A DNA stretch of 64,000 nucleotides from Bryobacterales bacterium (lineage in GTDB: Bacteria; Acidobacteriota; Terriglobia; Bryobacterales; Bryobacteraceae), in contig JADJWL010000008.1 of assembly GCA_016716385.1 (NCBI GenBank), positions 229,346 to 293,345 on the forward strand, in the 5' to 3' direction. Under the pieces are notes generated by a model. It was given only the letters and a program-made list of their open reading frames with translations, was not told where the DNA came from and searched no databases. Position numbers and translations under genes: made by a program. Shown here in pieces: positions 19,467-26,562 of the stretch. Position 1 is the first letter of the stretch, and each line of letters starts with the position of its first letter.

Positions 19467-20191
19467 TGTCCAAGCTGGAAACCCTGGAAATCTCTAAGGC
19501 CTATCGCGGCCGCAAAGTCGTCGACGACGTGTCTGTATCGGTCGAGGATGGCGAGGTGGTCGGGATTCTCGGACCGAATGGTGCAGGGAAGACGACGTCC
19601 TTTTACATGATCGTCGGGCTGATCAGCCCGGATTCCGGGTCGGTCTTGCTCGATGGGAGCGATGTCACCGCCTTGCCAATGTACCAGCGCGCCCGCCGGG
19701 GGATCAGCTACCTGCCACAGGAACCGTCTGTCTTCCGCAAGCTTACGGTCGAGGAGAATCTGCTGGCGATCCTGGAAATGCAGGCGCTCGGCAGCCGCGA
19801 GCGCGCCGACCGGCTGGAGCAGTTGATCGACCAGCTTGGCCTCGAAAGAGTGCGCCACAGCAAGGGCTACATGCTGTCCGGCGGTGAGCGGCGCCGCGTG
19901 GAGATCGCCCGCTCGCTGGCGATCAGTCCCAAGTTCCTGCTGTTGGACGAACCGTTCTCCGGGATCGACCCGATTCAGGTCCGGGAACTGCAGGGAATCA
20001 TCGTCGATCTCAAGAACGCCGGTATCGGGATCCTGATTACCGACCACAACGTGCGAGAAACGCTCACCGTGACGGACCGGGCATACATCATCAACCAGGG
20101 CAAGATCTTCCGGTCAGGAAGTCCGGCCGAACTGGGCCGCGATGCCGATGTGCGGCGCGTCTACCTTGGCGAGAACTTCCAATTGACGTAG
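19466..20191 (+). CDS. lptB: LPS export ABC transporter ATP-binding protein LptB
   Basis: 241 aa. It has Walker A (GPNGAGKTT), Q-loop (YLPQEPSVFRKLTVEENL), signature (LSGGERRRVEIARSL), Walker B (FLLLDEPFSGIDP) and the switch His (ITDHNVRETL), with the LptB-specific wording of the family. Start overlaps the previous stop (TGATG). It drives LPS extraction together with LptFG, which are not in this window. The last 78 nt overlap the antisense RAYT gene. Confidence 0.95.
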   Translation: MSKLETLEISKAYRGRKVVDDVSVSVEDGEVVGILGPNGAGKTTSFYMIVGLISPDSGSVLLDGSDVTALPMYQRARRGISYLPQEPSVFRKLTVEENLLAILEMQALGSRERADRLEQLIDQLGLERVRHSKGYMLSGGERRRVEIARSLAISPKFLLLDEPFSGIDPIQVRELQGIIVDLKNAGIGILITDHNVRETLTVTDRAYIINQGKIFRSGSPAELGRDADVRRVYLGENFQLT

Positions 20192-20860
20192 CGGCCGTCC
20201 CGGTGGCCGCCAGCGGCGGAACGGACCGTGGCGGAGCTCCTGTTCGCGCAGCCACTCGTCCGACCCGCAGGGGCGCGAGCTCCGGATCGTACGGCGGAGT
20301 TGCTGTTCTATCAGCGTGCATTGTTCCTGCCAGGTCGGACCCAGAAACTCGCGCCAGCGGTTGGGGCCGTATAGCCGCTCCCAGTCGAGGAGACTGAGGA
20401 CGATGTCCTCGTCCCGTTTGCCGGTCAGGCGAGCGCGGGCTGAGGAGAAATCCCATTCTTCCGGTCGGCCCTGGAATCCGGCGCGCATCGGGTTGGCCTC
20501 GACGTACCGGATCGCGGTCCAGAAGTGCTTCCAGTCCAGGGGACTCGAGAAGTACCGGTTCTGGAAGAGGTGCCCGGTTCGGCCATAGCGGCTGTTGTAG
20601 TACATCGCCCAGGCGGTGTGGAGGCGCTGGAAGAACTTGCCGAGGGCCTGTTTCGAGGGGGGCGTGAGGATCCAGTGCATGTGGTTGTCCATGAGACAGA
20701 AGGCGTGCACCTGGATGTTGAGTTCGATCGCGAGCCTGGCGAATCGCTGCAAGTACTTGCGCTTATCGTAACCGGTGCGGAACAGCCGTTGGCGGTTGAC
20801 GCCGCGAGCCACAACGTGGTGGGCGGTATCGGGGAAGACGGTCCGTGCGGTTCGAGGCAT
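20114..20860 (-). CDS. REP-associated tyrosine transposase (RAYT, Y1 transposase)
   Basis: 248 aa from the ATG at 20860. It has the IS200/IS605-type Y1 fold: a beta strand around HHVVARGVNRQRLF, the HUH motif as HMH in CLMDNHMHWIL, and the following Tyr region (AWAMYYNSRYGRTGHLFQNRYFS). It also has the RAYT-typical IRYVEANPMRAG segment. RAYTs are domesticated and mobilise or maintain REP-type repeats. No second transposase gene or terminal repeats are seen. The last ~25 residues are encoded antisense to the 3' end of lptB, so the native C-terminus seems to have been replaced by read-through. Confidence 0.85.
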   Translation of the reverse strand: MPRTARTVFPDTAHHVVARGVNRQRLFRTGYDKRKYLQRFARLAIELNIQVHAFCLMDNHMHWILTPPSKQALGKFFQRLHTAWAMYYNSRYGRTGHLFQNRYFSSPLDWKHFWTAIRYVEANPMRAGFQGRPEEWDFSSARARLTGKRDEDIVLSLLDWERLYGPNRWREFLGPTWQEQCTLIEQQLRRTIRSSRPCGSDEWLREQELRHGPFRRWRPPGRPLRQLEVLAKVDAPHIGIAAQFGRTS

Positions 20861-20940
20861 CCTACTTGTAAAGTCGTCAACTCGCCCAAAAAATCTCGCA
20901 CCAAATTGAAACACCCGCAAAAGAACATGCACAAAGAACG

Positions 20941-20951
20941 GGGACAGACCC
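20941..20951 (+). repeat. GGGACAGACCC motif copy upstream of the RAYT gene
   Basis: Exact copy about 80 nt upstream of the RAYT start, in the noncoding stretch 20861-21133. It is followed by repeated CTTTCTCCC units. Confidence 0.6.
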
Positions 20952-21013
20952 GCTTTCTCCCAGACCCTCTTTCTCCCGCTTTCTCCCCCCGGCTGCTCAT
21001 GCAATGCAATACG

Positions 21014-21024
21014 GGGACGGACCC
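21014..21024 (+). repeat. GGGACGGACCC motif variant upstream of the RAYT gene
   Basis: One-base variant 73 bp from the exact copy, with similar flanks (ACG before, GGTTTTG after). It lies between the divergent RAYT and BMC shell genes. Confidence 0.5.
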
Positions 21025-21133
21025 GGTTTTGCGCGGTTTTGCGGCCCGGCTTAGGAGGCCGTTCCTGGGGGAGATGTTTCTTCGTACCGCCGGCCTGTGA
21101 TACCGTAAGGGTTACTCGCTGCAAGGAGGCGCT

Positions 21134-21427
21134 ATGGAGGCCTTAGGCCTGGTGGAAACAAAGGGATTAGTGGGCGCGATCGAAGCCGCCGACGCAATGG
21201 TGAAGACGGCCAACGTCGTCGTCACCGGCAAAGAGTACATCGGAGCCGGATACGTCACCATCACCGTCCGTGGCGACGTCGGAGCCGTCAAGGCCGCCAC
21301 CGACGCCGGAGCGGCCGCCGCGCGGCGCGTCGGTGAACTGGTCAGCGTTCACGTCATCCCGCGCCCGCACGACGAAGTCGAAAAGATTCTGCCCGGCGCC
21401 GCCAAGGGCAAGGCGTCTCTCGGCTAG
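21134..21427 (+). CDS. Bacterial microcompartment hexameric shell protein (BMC-H)
   Basis: 97 aa, the standard length of a single-domain BMC protein of the EutM/PduA/CcmK family. It shows the signature start (ALGLVETKGLVGAIEAADAMVK), the central strand with Lys (VTGKEYIGAGYVTITVRGDV) and GAAAARRVGELVSVHVIPRPH. An AAGGAGG ribosome site precedes the ATG at 21134. Such proteins form the hexagonal tiles of protein organelles. It is 6 nt upstream of an aldehyde dehydrogenase that is probably the encapsulated enzyme. No pentamer (BMC-P) or trimer (BMC-T) gene is present in this window, so a complete shell needs genes elsewhere. Confidence 0.95.
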   Translation: MEALGLVETKGLVGAIEAADAMVKTANVVVTGKEYIGAGYVTITVRGDVGAVKAATDAGAAAARRVGELVSVHVIPRPHDEVEKILPGAAKGKASLG

Positions 21428-21433
21428 CGTCTC

Positions 21434-23155
21434 ATGTTGCAGGACAAAGACCTCGTCTCCATCCAAGAGGTCCGGCAGAAGGTCGACGCAGCCTATTCCG
21501 CCTTCCAGAAGTTCCGCAGCTTCACCCAGGAACAGGTTGACTCGATCGTCGAGGCCATGGCCGCGGCCGCCAGAACCCAGGCCGAAGCCCTCGCCATGCT
21601 GGCCGTCGAAGAGACCGGATACGGCAACGTCAAAGACAAGACAGCCAAGAACCTGCTCAACGCTGATATCCTGCCCCGCCGCATGCAGGGCATGAAAACC
21701 ATCGGAGTCCTGCGCGAGATCCCCGAGCAGAAGATCGTCGAAATCGGTGTCCCTGTCGGTGTCGTCGCGGCGATCCTGCCAACGACCAACCCGACCTCGA
21801 CCGCCATCTTCAAGACCCTGATCGCGCTGAAATCGGGCAACGCGATCGTCGTAAGCCCGCATCCCAACGCGTTTCGCTCAACCTGTGCCACCGTCGATGT
21901 CCTCTCCCGCGCGGCGCAGGCGGCCGGCGCTCCCGAGGGTCTCATCCAGTGCATCCACACGCCGACGACCGAAGGCACGACGGCGCTGATGCGCCACGAA
22001 CGCACCGGTGTCATTCTCGCGACAGGCGGCCACGGCATCGTCCAGGCCGCCTACTCGAGCGGCAACCCGGCCTACGGCGTCGGACCAGGCAATGTGCCGG
22101 TGCTGATCGAGCAGTCAGCCATCGCCGCCGACGCAGTCGCCAAGATCGTGGAAGGCAAATCGTTCGACTTCGGCACGGTGTGTTCCAGCGAGCAGGCCAT
22201 CGTCTGTGAGGAGTCCCAAAGAACACAGGTGGTGGCGGCCCTCAAGGAGAATCGCGCGTACTTCTGCAATGACGTGCAAAAGGATGCCTTGCGCTGCATC
22301 TTGCTGACTCCCCGCTGGACGGTCAACCCGAAGTGCGTCGGCCAGTCTCCGCAGCGCATCGCCGAACTGGCGGGCTTCGCGGTGCCGCCCGAAACCTCTA
22401 TCCTCGTCGTCGAATTGGCCCAGGTCGGTAAGCAGGAGCCGCTCTCGGCGGAGAAGCTTTCCCCGGTCCTTGCCCTCTACGTCGTCCCCGACTTCGCCGC
22501 GGGACTGGCAACCTGCGAATCGCTCCTCCGCTTCGGTGGGCTCGGACACACCTGCGTCATCTATTCGCAGAACGACGAACGCGTGCGGGAGTTCGGCCTG
22601 CGGATGCCGGCGTTCCGCGTCCTTGTCAACACACCCGCTCCCCAGGGATCCACCGGCATCACGACGAACGTCTTTCCTTCCATGACGCTCGGTTGCGGCG
22701 CCGTGGCAGGCAACATCACCAGCGACAACGTGGGCCCGATGCACCTGTTGAACGTCAAGCGTGTTGCTTGGGAAGTACGGAAGGCATCGGACGCGTTTTC
22801 CGCTCCGTCCGCGCAGCCAGTCGACAAGCCCTCCATCGCCGCGGCGGTCGACCGATACCTGTCAGGCAAAGGCTTGGCGGCGCCGCCACGTGCCGTCGTG
22901 GAAGAGGTCGTGGACCGGTTCCTGGCGTCAAAGAAGACGCCCGCTCCGGCAACCCCGTCCTGTGCCTGCGAGCTCCCTGCTGCGCCGCAGCCGGAACCCC
23001 CACCGCCTCCGGCGATCGTGCCCTTCGTCTGCGAGGCCGACGTCAGAGATGCCATCGCCGCCGGGCGGAAGATCTTCATCGGTCCCAGGACCATCGTCAC
23101 ACCGAGCGCGCGCGACCTTGGAGCGGATATCCTGGTACAGGCGCAACGACAGTAA
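21434..23155 (+). CDS. CoA-acylating aldehyde dehydrogenase, BMC type, with unusual C-terminal extension
   Basis: 573 aa. Residues 1-450 match the EutE/PduP family: ILPTTNPTSTAIFKTLIALK, GVGPGNVPVLIE, and active-site Cys250 in FGTVCSSEQAIV. EutE is about 465 aa. The extra ~120 residues hold two similar amphipathic helices (SIAAAVDRYLSGKGL and PRAVVEEVVDRFLASKK) of the kind used as encapsulation peptides. A Pro-rich linker follows, then FVCEADVRDAIAAGRK and TIVTPSARDLG, which recall the N-terminal module of EutT-type cobalamin adenosyltransferases. It converts an aldehyde, CoA and NAD+ to acyl-CoA. No signature enzyme or upstream substrate is evident here. Confidence 0.9.
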   Translation: MLQDKDLVSIQEVRQKVDAAYSAFQKFRSFTQEQVDSIVEAMAAAARTQAEALAMLAVEETGYGNVKDKTAKNLLNADILPRRMQGMKTIGVLREIPEQKIVEIGVPVGVVAAILPTTNPTSTAIFKTLIALKSGNAIVVSPHPNAFRSTCATVDVLSRAAQAAGAPEGLIQCIHTPTTEGTTALMRHERTGVILATGGHGIVQAAYSSGNPAYGVGPGNVPVLIEQSAIAADAVAKIVEGKSFDFGTVCSSEQAIVCEESQRTQVVAALKENRAYFCNDVQKDALRCILLTPRWTVNPKCVGQSPQRIAELAGFAVPPETSILVVELAQVGKQEPLSAEKLSPVLALYVVPDFAAGLATCESLLRFGGLGHTCVIYSQNDERVREFGLRMPAFRVLVNTPAPQGSTGITTNVFPSMTLGCGAVAGNITSDNVGPMHLLNVKRVAWEVRKASDAFSAPSAQPVDKPSIAAAVDRYLSGKGLAAPPRAVVEEVVDRFLASKKTPAPATPSCACELPAAPQPEPPPPPAIVPFVCEADVRDAIAAGRKIFIGPRTIVTPSARDLGADILVQAQRQ

Positions 23156-23165
23156 GGAAGAATCA

Positions 23166-23648
23166 GTGGATCTCGATCTCGATGTAGTGAAGCAGGAGTT
23201 GCTGGAGTACCTGGCAACCGAAGATTTTGTCGTATTCCGCGGCTATCCGTCGGCGGACGCGGCCCCGCCGGTGTTCTGGGATATCGACACGCACCCCGAC
23301 TTCCACGCGTTCCTCCACGCGGCCCGCTCAGTCGGCTCGCGGATGATCGTCTTTGCCCACCGCACGTTTACCGGGGAGAGTCTCGACGAGGCGGAGGAAC
23401 AGTTGAAAGACTCGATGCTGGGGCGGGAGGAGCGCCGCAGCCTGGAAGGCACGCTGCGCGACCTGAGGCGCTACGTCGGCAAGACCTGCGGCGTCGAGAT
23501 GTCGTTCTTCCATGACAACCACCGCTTCACCTACGACCTGGAAGCGGAGTGGTACGAGGAGTTTCTGGATGTGCTCGACGTGCTCGACGAGACCGGTTCG
23601 GACGAGAACGACGACACGCCGCTTGGCGGGTTCTACTCCAACAATTGA
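23166..23648 (+). CDS. UPF0158-like protein
   Basis: 160 aa from the GTG at 23166, preceded by AAGGAAG with good spacing. Acidic protein beginning DLDLDVVKQELLEYLATED, with no signal or membrane segment. It resembles the uncharacterised UPF0158 family in its spacing of Trp/Phe and Asp/Glu-rich C-terminus, but I recognise no catalytic motif. It lies 10 nt after the aldehyde dehydrogenase. Its TGA overlaps the probable TTG start of recJ, so it is co-transcribed with both. Confidence 0.6.
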   Translation: MDLDLDVVKQELLEYLATEDFVVFRGYPSADAAPPVFWDIDTHPDFHAFLHAARSVGSRMIVFAHRTFTGESLDEAEEQLKDSMLGREERRSLEGTLRDLRRYVGKTCGVEMSFFHDNHRFTYDLEAEWYEEFLDVLDVLDETGSDENDDTPLGGFYSNN

Positions 23649-25366
23649 CCGCTCCGAACCGTCCCGCCCGCTGGCTCATTTCCCCCGAGGCTGACTGGTC
23701 CGGCCTGTCCCGGAATGTGGGTCTGTCCCCGTTAGCTGCCAAGGTTTTAGCGGCCCGGTTGGGCCCGGATCCGGTTGCAGCCCGCAGGTTTCTTGACCCG
23801 GGGCTCGACGATCTCCACCCCCCGCACCTGATGCACGGCATGGACGCAGCCGTCTCCCGCCTGCGCCGCGCCATCGGGAACGGCGAGAAAGTCCTGGTTT
23901 ACGGCGACTACGACGTGGACGGCGCCACCTCCATCGTTCTGCTGAAGACCGCCATTGAGCTCGCCGGCGGTCAGGCGGACTTCCATGTCCCGCACCGCCT
24001 CCGGGACGGCTACGGCATGCAGGCCGGTGTGATCGAGGACGCGGCGGCCCAGGGGTTCCGCCTGGTGATCAGCGTCGATACCGGGATCCGCGCCGCCGAG
24101 GCGGTCCGCGCGGCTGCCGCGGCAGGCATCGATGTCATCGTCACGGACCATCACTTGCCGGAGGCGGAACTGCCGCCAGCCCTCGCGGTGCTGAATCCCA
24201 ACCAGCCAGGCTGTCCGTACCCGGAGAAGAATCTTTGCGGTGTGGGCGTGGCGTTCAAGCTCGCCCAAGCCCTGTTCTCGTCTCTTGGATGGCCCGCCGC
24301 CCGCCAGACGCGCCTCCTGGATTCTTTCCTGAAGCTCGTGGCGATCGGGACGGTTGCCGACGTTGTGCCCCTGACAGGCGAGAACCGGATCATCGTGAAG
24401 CATGGACTCGCCGGGCTGTCGGATGTGCGGAACCCGGGATTGCGGGCGCTTCTGGACGTCGCGGGCTTCGGGAACGGCACGCTTCCGTCGGCCTCCCACA
24501 TTGCGTTCCGCGTCGCACCGCGCATCAACGCGGCGGGGCGGATGGACACCGCCCGGCAGGTCATCGAGATGTTCCTCACCTCCGATGCGGCGCGCGCCCG
24601 GGAAATCGCCGAACAACTCAACGCTCTGAACGCCGAGCGCCAGCTAACCGAGCGGGAGATCATCGACGCCATTACGGCGTCTTGCGAAAGCGAACCCGTG
24701 GCGGACGATATGACGGCTCTCGTGTTCGCCGGCGAGGGGTGGCACCGCGGCGTTCTCGGGATTGTCGCGTCGCGGATGGTGGAGCGCTTCCACCGGCCGG
24801 CGTTCGTGCTCGGCATCGAGAACGGATCGGCGCAGGGTTCCGGACGCAGCGTGCCCGGCTTCCATCTTCTGGACGCCCTGGAATCGATGCCCGATGTGTT
24901 TACCAAATTCGGCGGCCATGTCGCCGCAGCGGGGCTGACGCTCGATTCCAGCCGGGTCGACGAGTTCCGCACCCGTCTGAATGCCTACGCCAGCTCGCGC
25001 CTCTCTCCGGCCGACTTCGTCCCCACGCACCGTGTGGATGCGATCGCCACGCTTGATGAGATCCACGAAACCGCGGCGGCGGATCTGGCGCGTCTGGCGC
25101 CGTTCGGCTTCGGCAATCCCTTGCCGGTCTTCTGCGCCCGGGGTGTGTCCCTGGCCGGGGAGCCTCGGGTCATCAAGGAGAAGCACCTGCGCCTCCCCAT
25201 CGCGCAGGGAGGCCGGGTCGTGATGATGATGGGCTGGAATCAGGCAAACCGGGTGCCGGATCTTCCGCGGGACACCTTCGACGTCCTGTTTACTGTCGAG
25301 GACGATCCCGCGGGGGCGGCGCGCGGTTACCAGGGATGGTCTGTCATCCTCAAGGACTTCCGGTGA
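23645..25366 (+). CDS. recJ: Single-stranded-DNA-specific exonuclease RecJ
   Basis: 573 aa from the TTG at 23645, which overlaps the previous stop (TTGA) and gives the usual RecJ length. DHH motifs are present: YGDYDVDGATS, SVDTGIRAAE, VTDHHLPEA and GTVADVVPL. The DHHA1 part includes GSGRSVPGFHLLDAL and GGHVAAAGL. RecJ is a Mg/Mn-dependent 5'-3' exonuclease for recombination and mismatch repair. An exact GGGACAGACCC motif copy lies 74 nt into the gene (GLSPLAAK). Confidence 0.92.
   Translation: MTAPNRPARWLISPEADWSGLSRNVGLSPLAAKVLAARLGPDPVAARRFLDPGLDDLHPPHLMHGMDAAVSRLRRAIGNGEKVLVYGDYDVDGATSIVLLKTAIELAGGQADFHVPHRLRDGYGMQAGVIEDAAAQGFRLVISVDTGIRAAEAVRAAAAAGIDVIVTDHHLPEAELPPALAVLNPNQPGCPYPEKNLCGVGVAFKLAQALFSSLGWPAARQTRLLDSFLKLVAIGTVADVVPLTGENRIIVKHGLAGLSDVRNPGLRALLDVAGFGNGTLPSASHIAFRVAPRINAAGRMDTARQVIEMFLTSDAARAREIAEQLNALNAERQLTEREIIDAITASCESEPVADDMTALVFAGEGWHRGVLGIVASRMVERFHRPAFVLGIENGSAQGSGRSVPGFHLLDALESMPDVFTKFGGHVAAAGLTLDSSRVDEFRTRLNAYASSRLSPADFVPTHRVDAIATLDEIHETAAADLARLAPFGFGNPLPVFCARGVSLAGEPRVIKEKHLRLPIAQGGRVVMMMGWNQANRVPDLPRDTFDVLFTVEDDPAGAARGYQGWSVILKDFR
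23719..23729 (-). repeat. GGGACAGACCC motif copy
   Basis: Exact reverse copy near the 5' end of recJ. The reverse-strand context (TAACGGGGACAGACCC) matches the RAYT-proximal copies. Confidence 0.6.
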
Positions 25367-26532
25367 TGGTTCCGATCTTCCTGGCGGCGATTGCGGTCAC
25401 CACGTTCTTTGAGGGCGGGAGCCTCGGCCGGATGGAGCAGGTCGCGCCGGCGCACGTCCAGTGTGCCGTCGAAGGACAGTCCGACCAGGACGGCAGAAAC
25501 CGCCAGGCCAACTGGTATTACTTCCGCCTCGACGGCCTGCCCAGGACAGAAATCCGCATCGACCTGACGGATCTGGAAGGCGAGTACAACTATCGCCCGG
25601 ACTCCTACTCGGTGACGCCCCGGACCCGGCCCGTCTACAGTTACGACAACCGGTCGTGGCGCCACTTCGACAACACGCAGGTCACCTGGGACGATGCGCG
25701 CAAGCATCTGATTCTGCGCCTGACGCCGCAACGCGGACGGATCTGGATCGCCCACGCCGTGCCCTACACGACCGCGCACCTGTTTCGGCTGAGGCGCGAG
25801 ATCGAGCGCAGCCCGTTCGCCGGGTGGACTTCGGCCGGCCCCACCAGCCAGGGCCGCGATCTCCCGCTGGTCACCGTCGCTGAGGGTGCGCCGCCGCGCG
25901 CCGTCTGGCTGATGGCGCGGCAGCACGCGTGGGAGACGGGCACGTCGTGGGTGATCGAAGGGGCGCTGCGCTTTCTCGTGTCCGCGGATCCTGGCGCTGC
26001 GGTGCTCCGCCGGCGCTTTATCTGGAAGATCTTCCCGATGGCCGATCCGGACGGCGTGGCCAACGGCAAAGTCCGCTTTAATGCACAGGGTTACGATGTG
26101 AACCGGAACTGGGACAGACCCGGTTCTGCAAGCACGCCGGAGATCTGGGCGATGAAACGCGCGATGCTGGCGTGGCTCGACTCCGGACAGCCGGTGGACT
26201 TGTTCCTCGCCATGCACAACCAGGAATCCGGCGACTATCTCGATGGGCCGGAGGGTCCGCTGGCCACGCGCCTGACAGCCGCCCTCGCGCGGACAGCCAG
26301 TTTCCAGGCGGAGACCAGCCCGCGGAAGACCGCGGATCCGAAGGCGGTCGCGGCGGGACGCATGATGGTTCACCAGAGCCTGCAGCACGAGCGGAGCGTG
26401 CCGGCGTTCCTGATGGAGATGGCGGTAGAAGAGAACAGAAAGCTGAACCGGCTGCGCAGCGTCGAAGACAACCTGCAGTTCGGACGCGAACTTGTCCTGG
26501 CGATTGGCGAGGCGCTCGGGGAAGGGAAGTAG
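25366..26532 (+). CDS. M14 family zinc carboxypeptidase, secreted
   Basis: 388 aa from the ATG at 25366, overlapping the recJ stop (TGATG); a signal peptide-like start follows (MVPIFLAAIAVTTFF). Zn ligands are seen as HxxE in RQHAWETG and a later His in AMHNQESGDY. The substrate Asn-Arg pair is in DVNRNWD, and a C-terminal catalytic Glu candidate is in FLMEMAVEEN. The N-terminal ~130 residues form the beta-sandwich found in cytosolic-carboxypeptidase-like M14 subfamilies. The segment after NRNWD is short and carries a GGGACAGACCC motif copy (WDRPGS). Confidence 0.82.
   Translation: MVPIFLAAIAVTTFFEGGSLGRMEQVAPAHVQCAVEGQSDQDGRNRQANWYYFRLDGLPRTEIRIDLTDLEGEYNYRPDSYSVTPRTRPVYSYDNRSWRHFDNTQVTWDDARKHLILRLTPQRGRIWIAHAVPYTTAHLFRLRREIERSPFAGWTSAGPTSQGRDLPLVTVAEGAPPRAVWLMARQHAWETGTSWVIEGALRFLVSADPGAAVLRRRFIWKIFPMADPDGVANGKVRFNAQGYDVNRNWDRPGSASTPEIWAMKRAMLAWLDSGQPVDLFLAMHNQESGDYLDGPEGPLATRLTAALARTASFQAETSPRKTADPKAVAAGRMMVHQSLQHERSVPAFLMEMAVEENRKLNRLRSVEDNLQFGRELVLAIGEALGEGK
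26111..26121 (+). repeat. GGGACAGACCC motif copy
   Basis: Exact copy in the M14 peptidase gene directly after the NRNWD motif codons; flanks are AACT before and GGTTC after. Confidence 0.6.
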
Positions 26533-26555
26533 GGCGGGGCCGCGCGGGCCCCGCC
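26533..26555. terminator. Bidirectional hairpin between convergent genes
   Basis: GGCGGGGCC (26533-26541) pairs perfectly with GGCCCCGCC (26547-26555) around a 5-nt loop. It begins right after the M14 peptidase stop and lies 8 nt before the convergent TonB-receptor stop. No U-tract follows, so termination would rest on stem strength. Confidence 0.6.
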
Positions 26556-26562
26556 TTCGCGA

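Noticed and set aside
20938..21030. GGGACAGACCC copies considered as binding sites of a local repressor for the BMC genes
   Set aside because: The same motif occurs inside unrelated genes up to 17 kb away in both orientations, which fits a mobile repeat rather than an operator.
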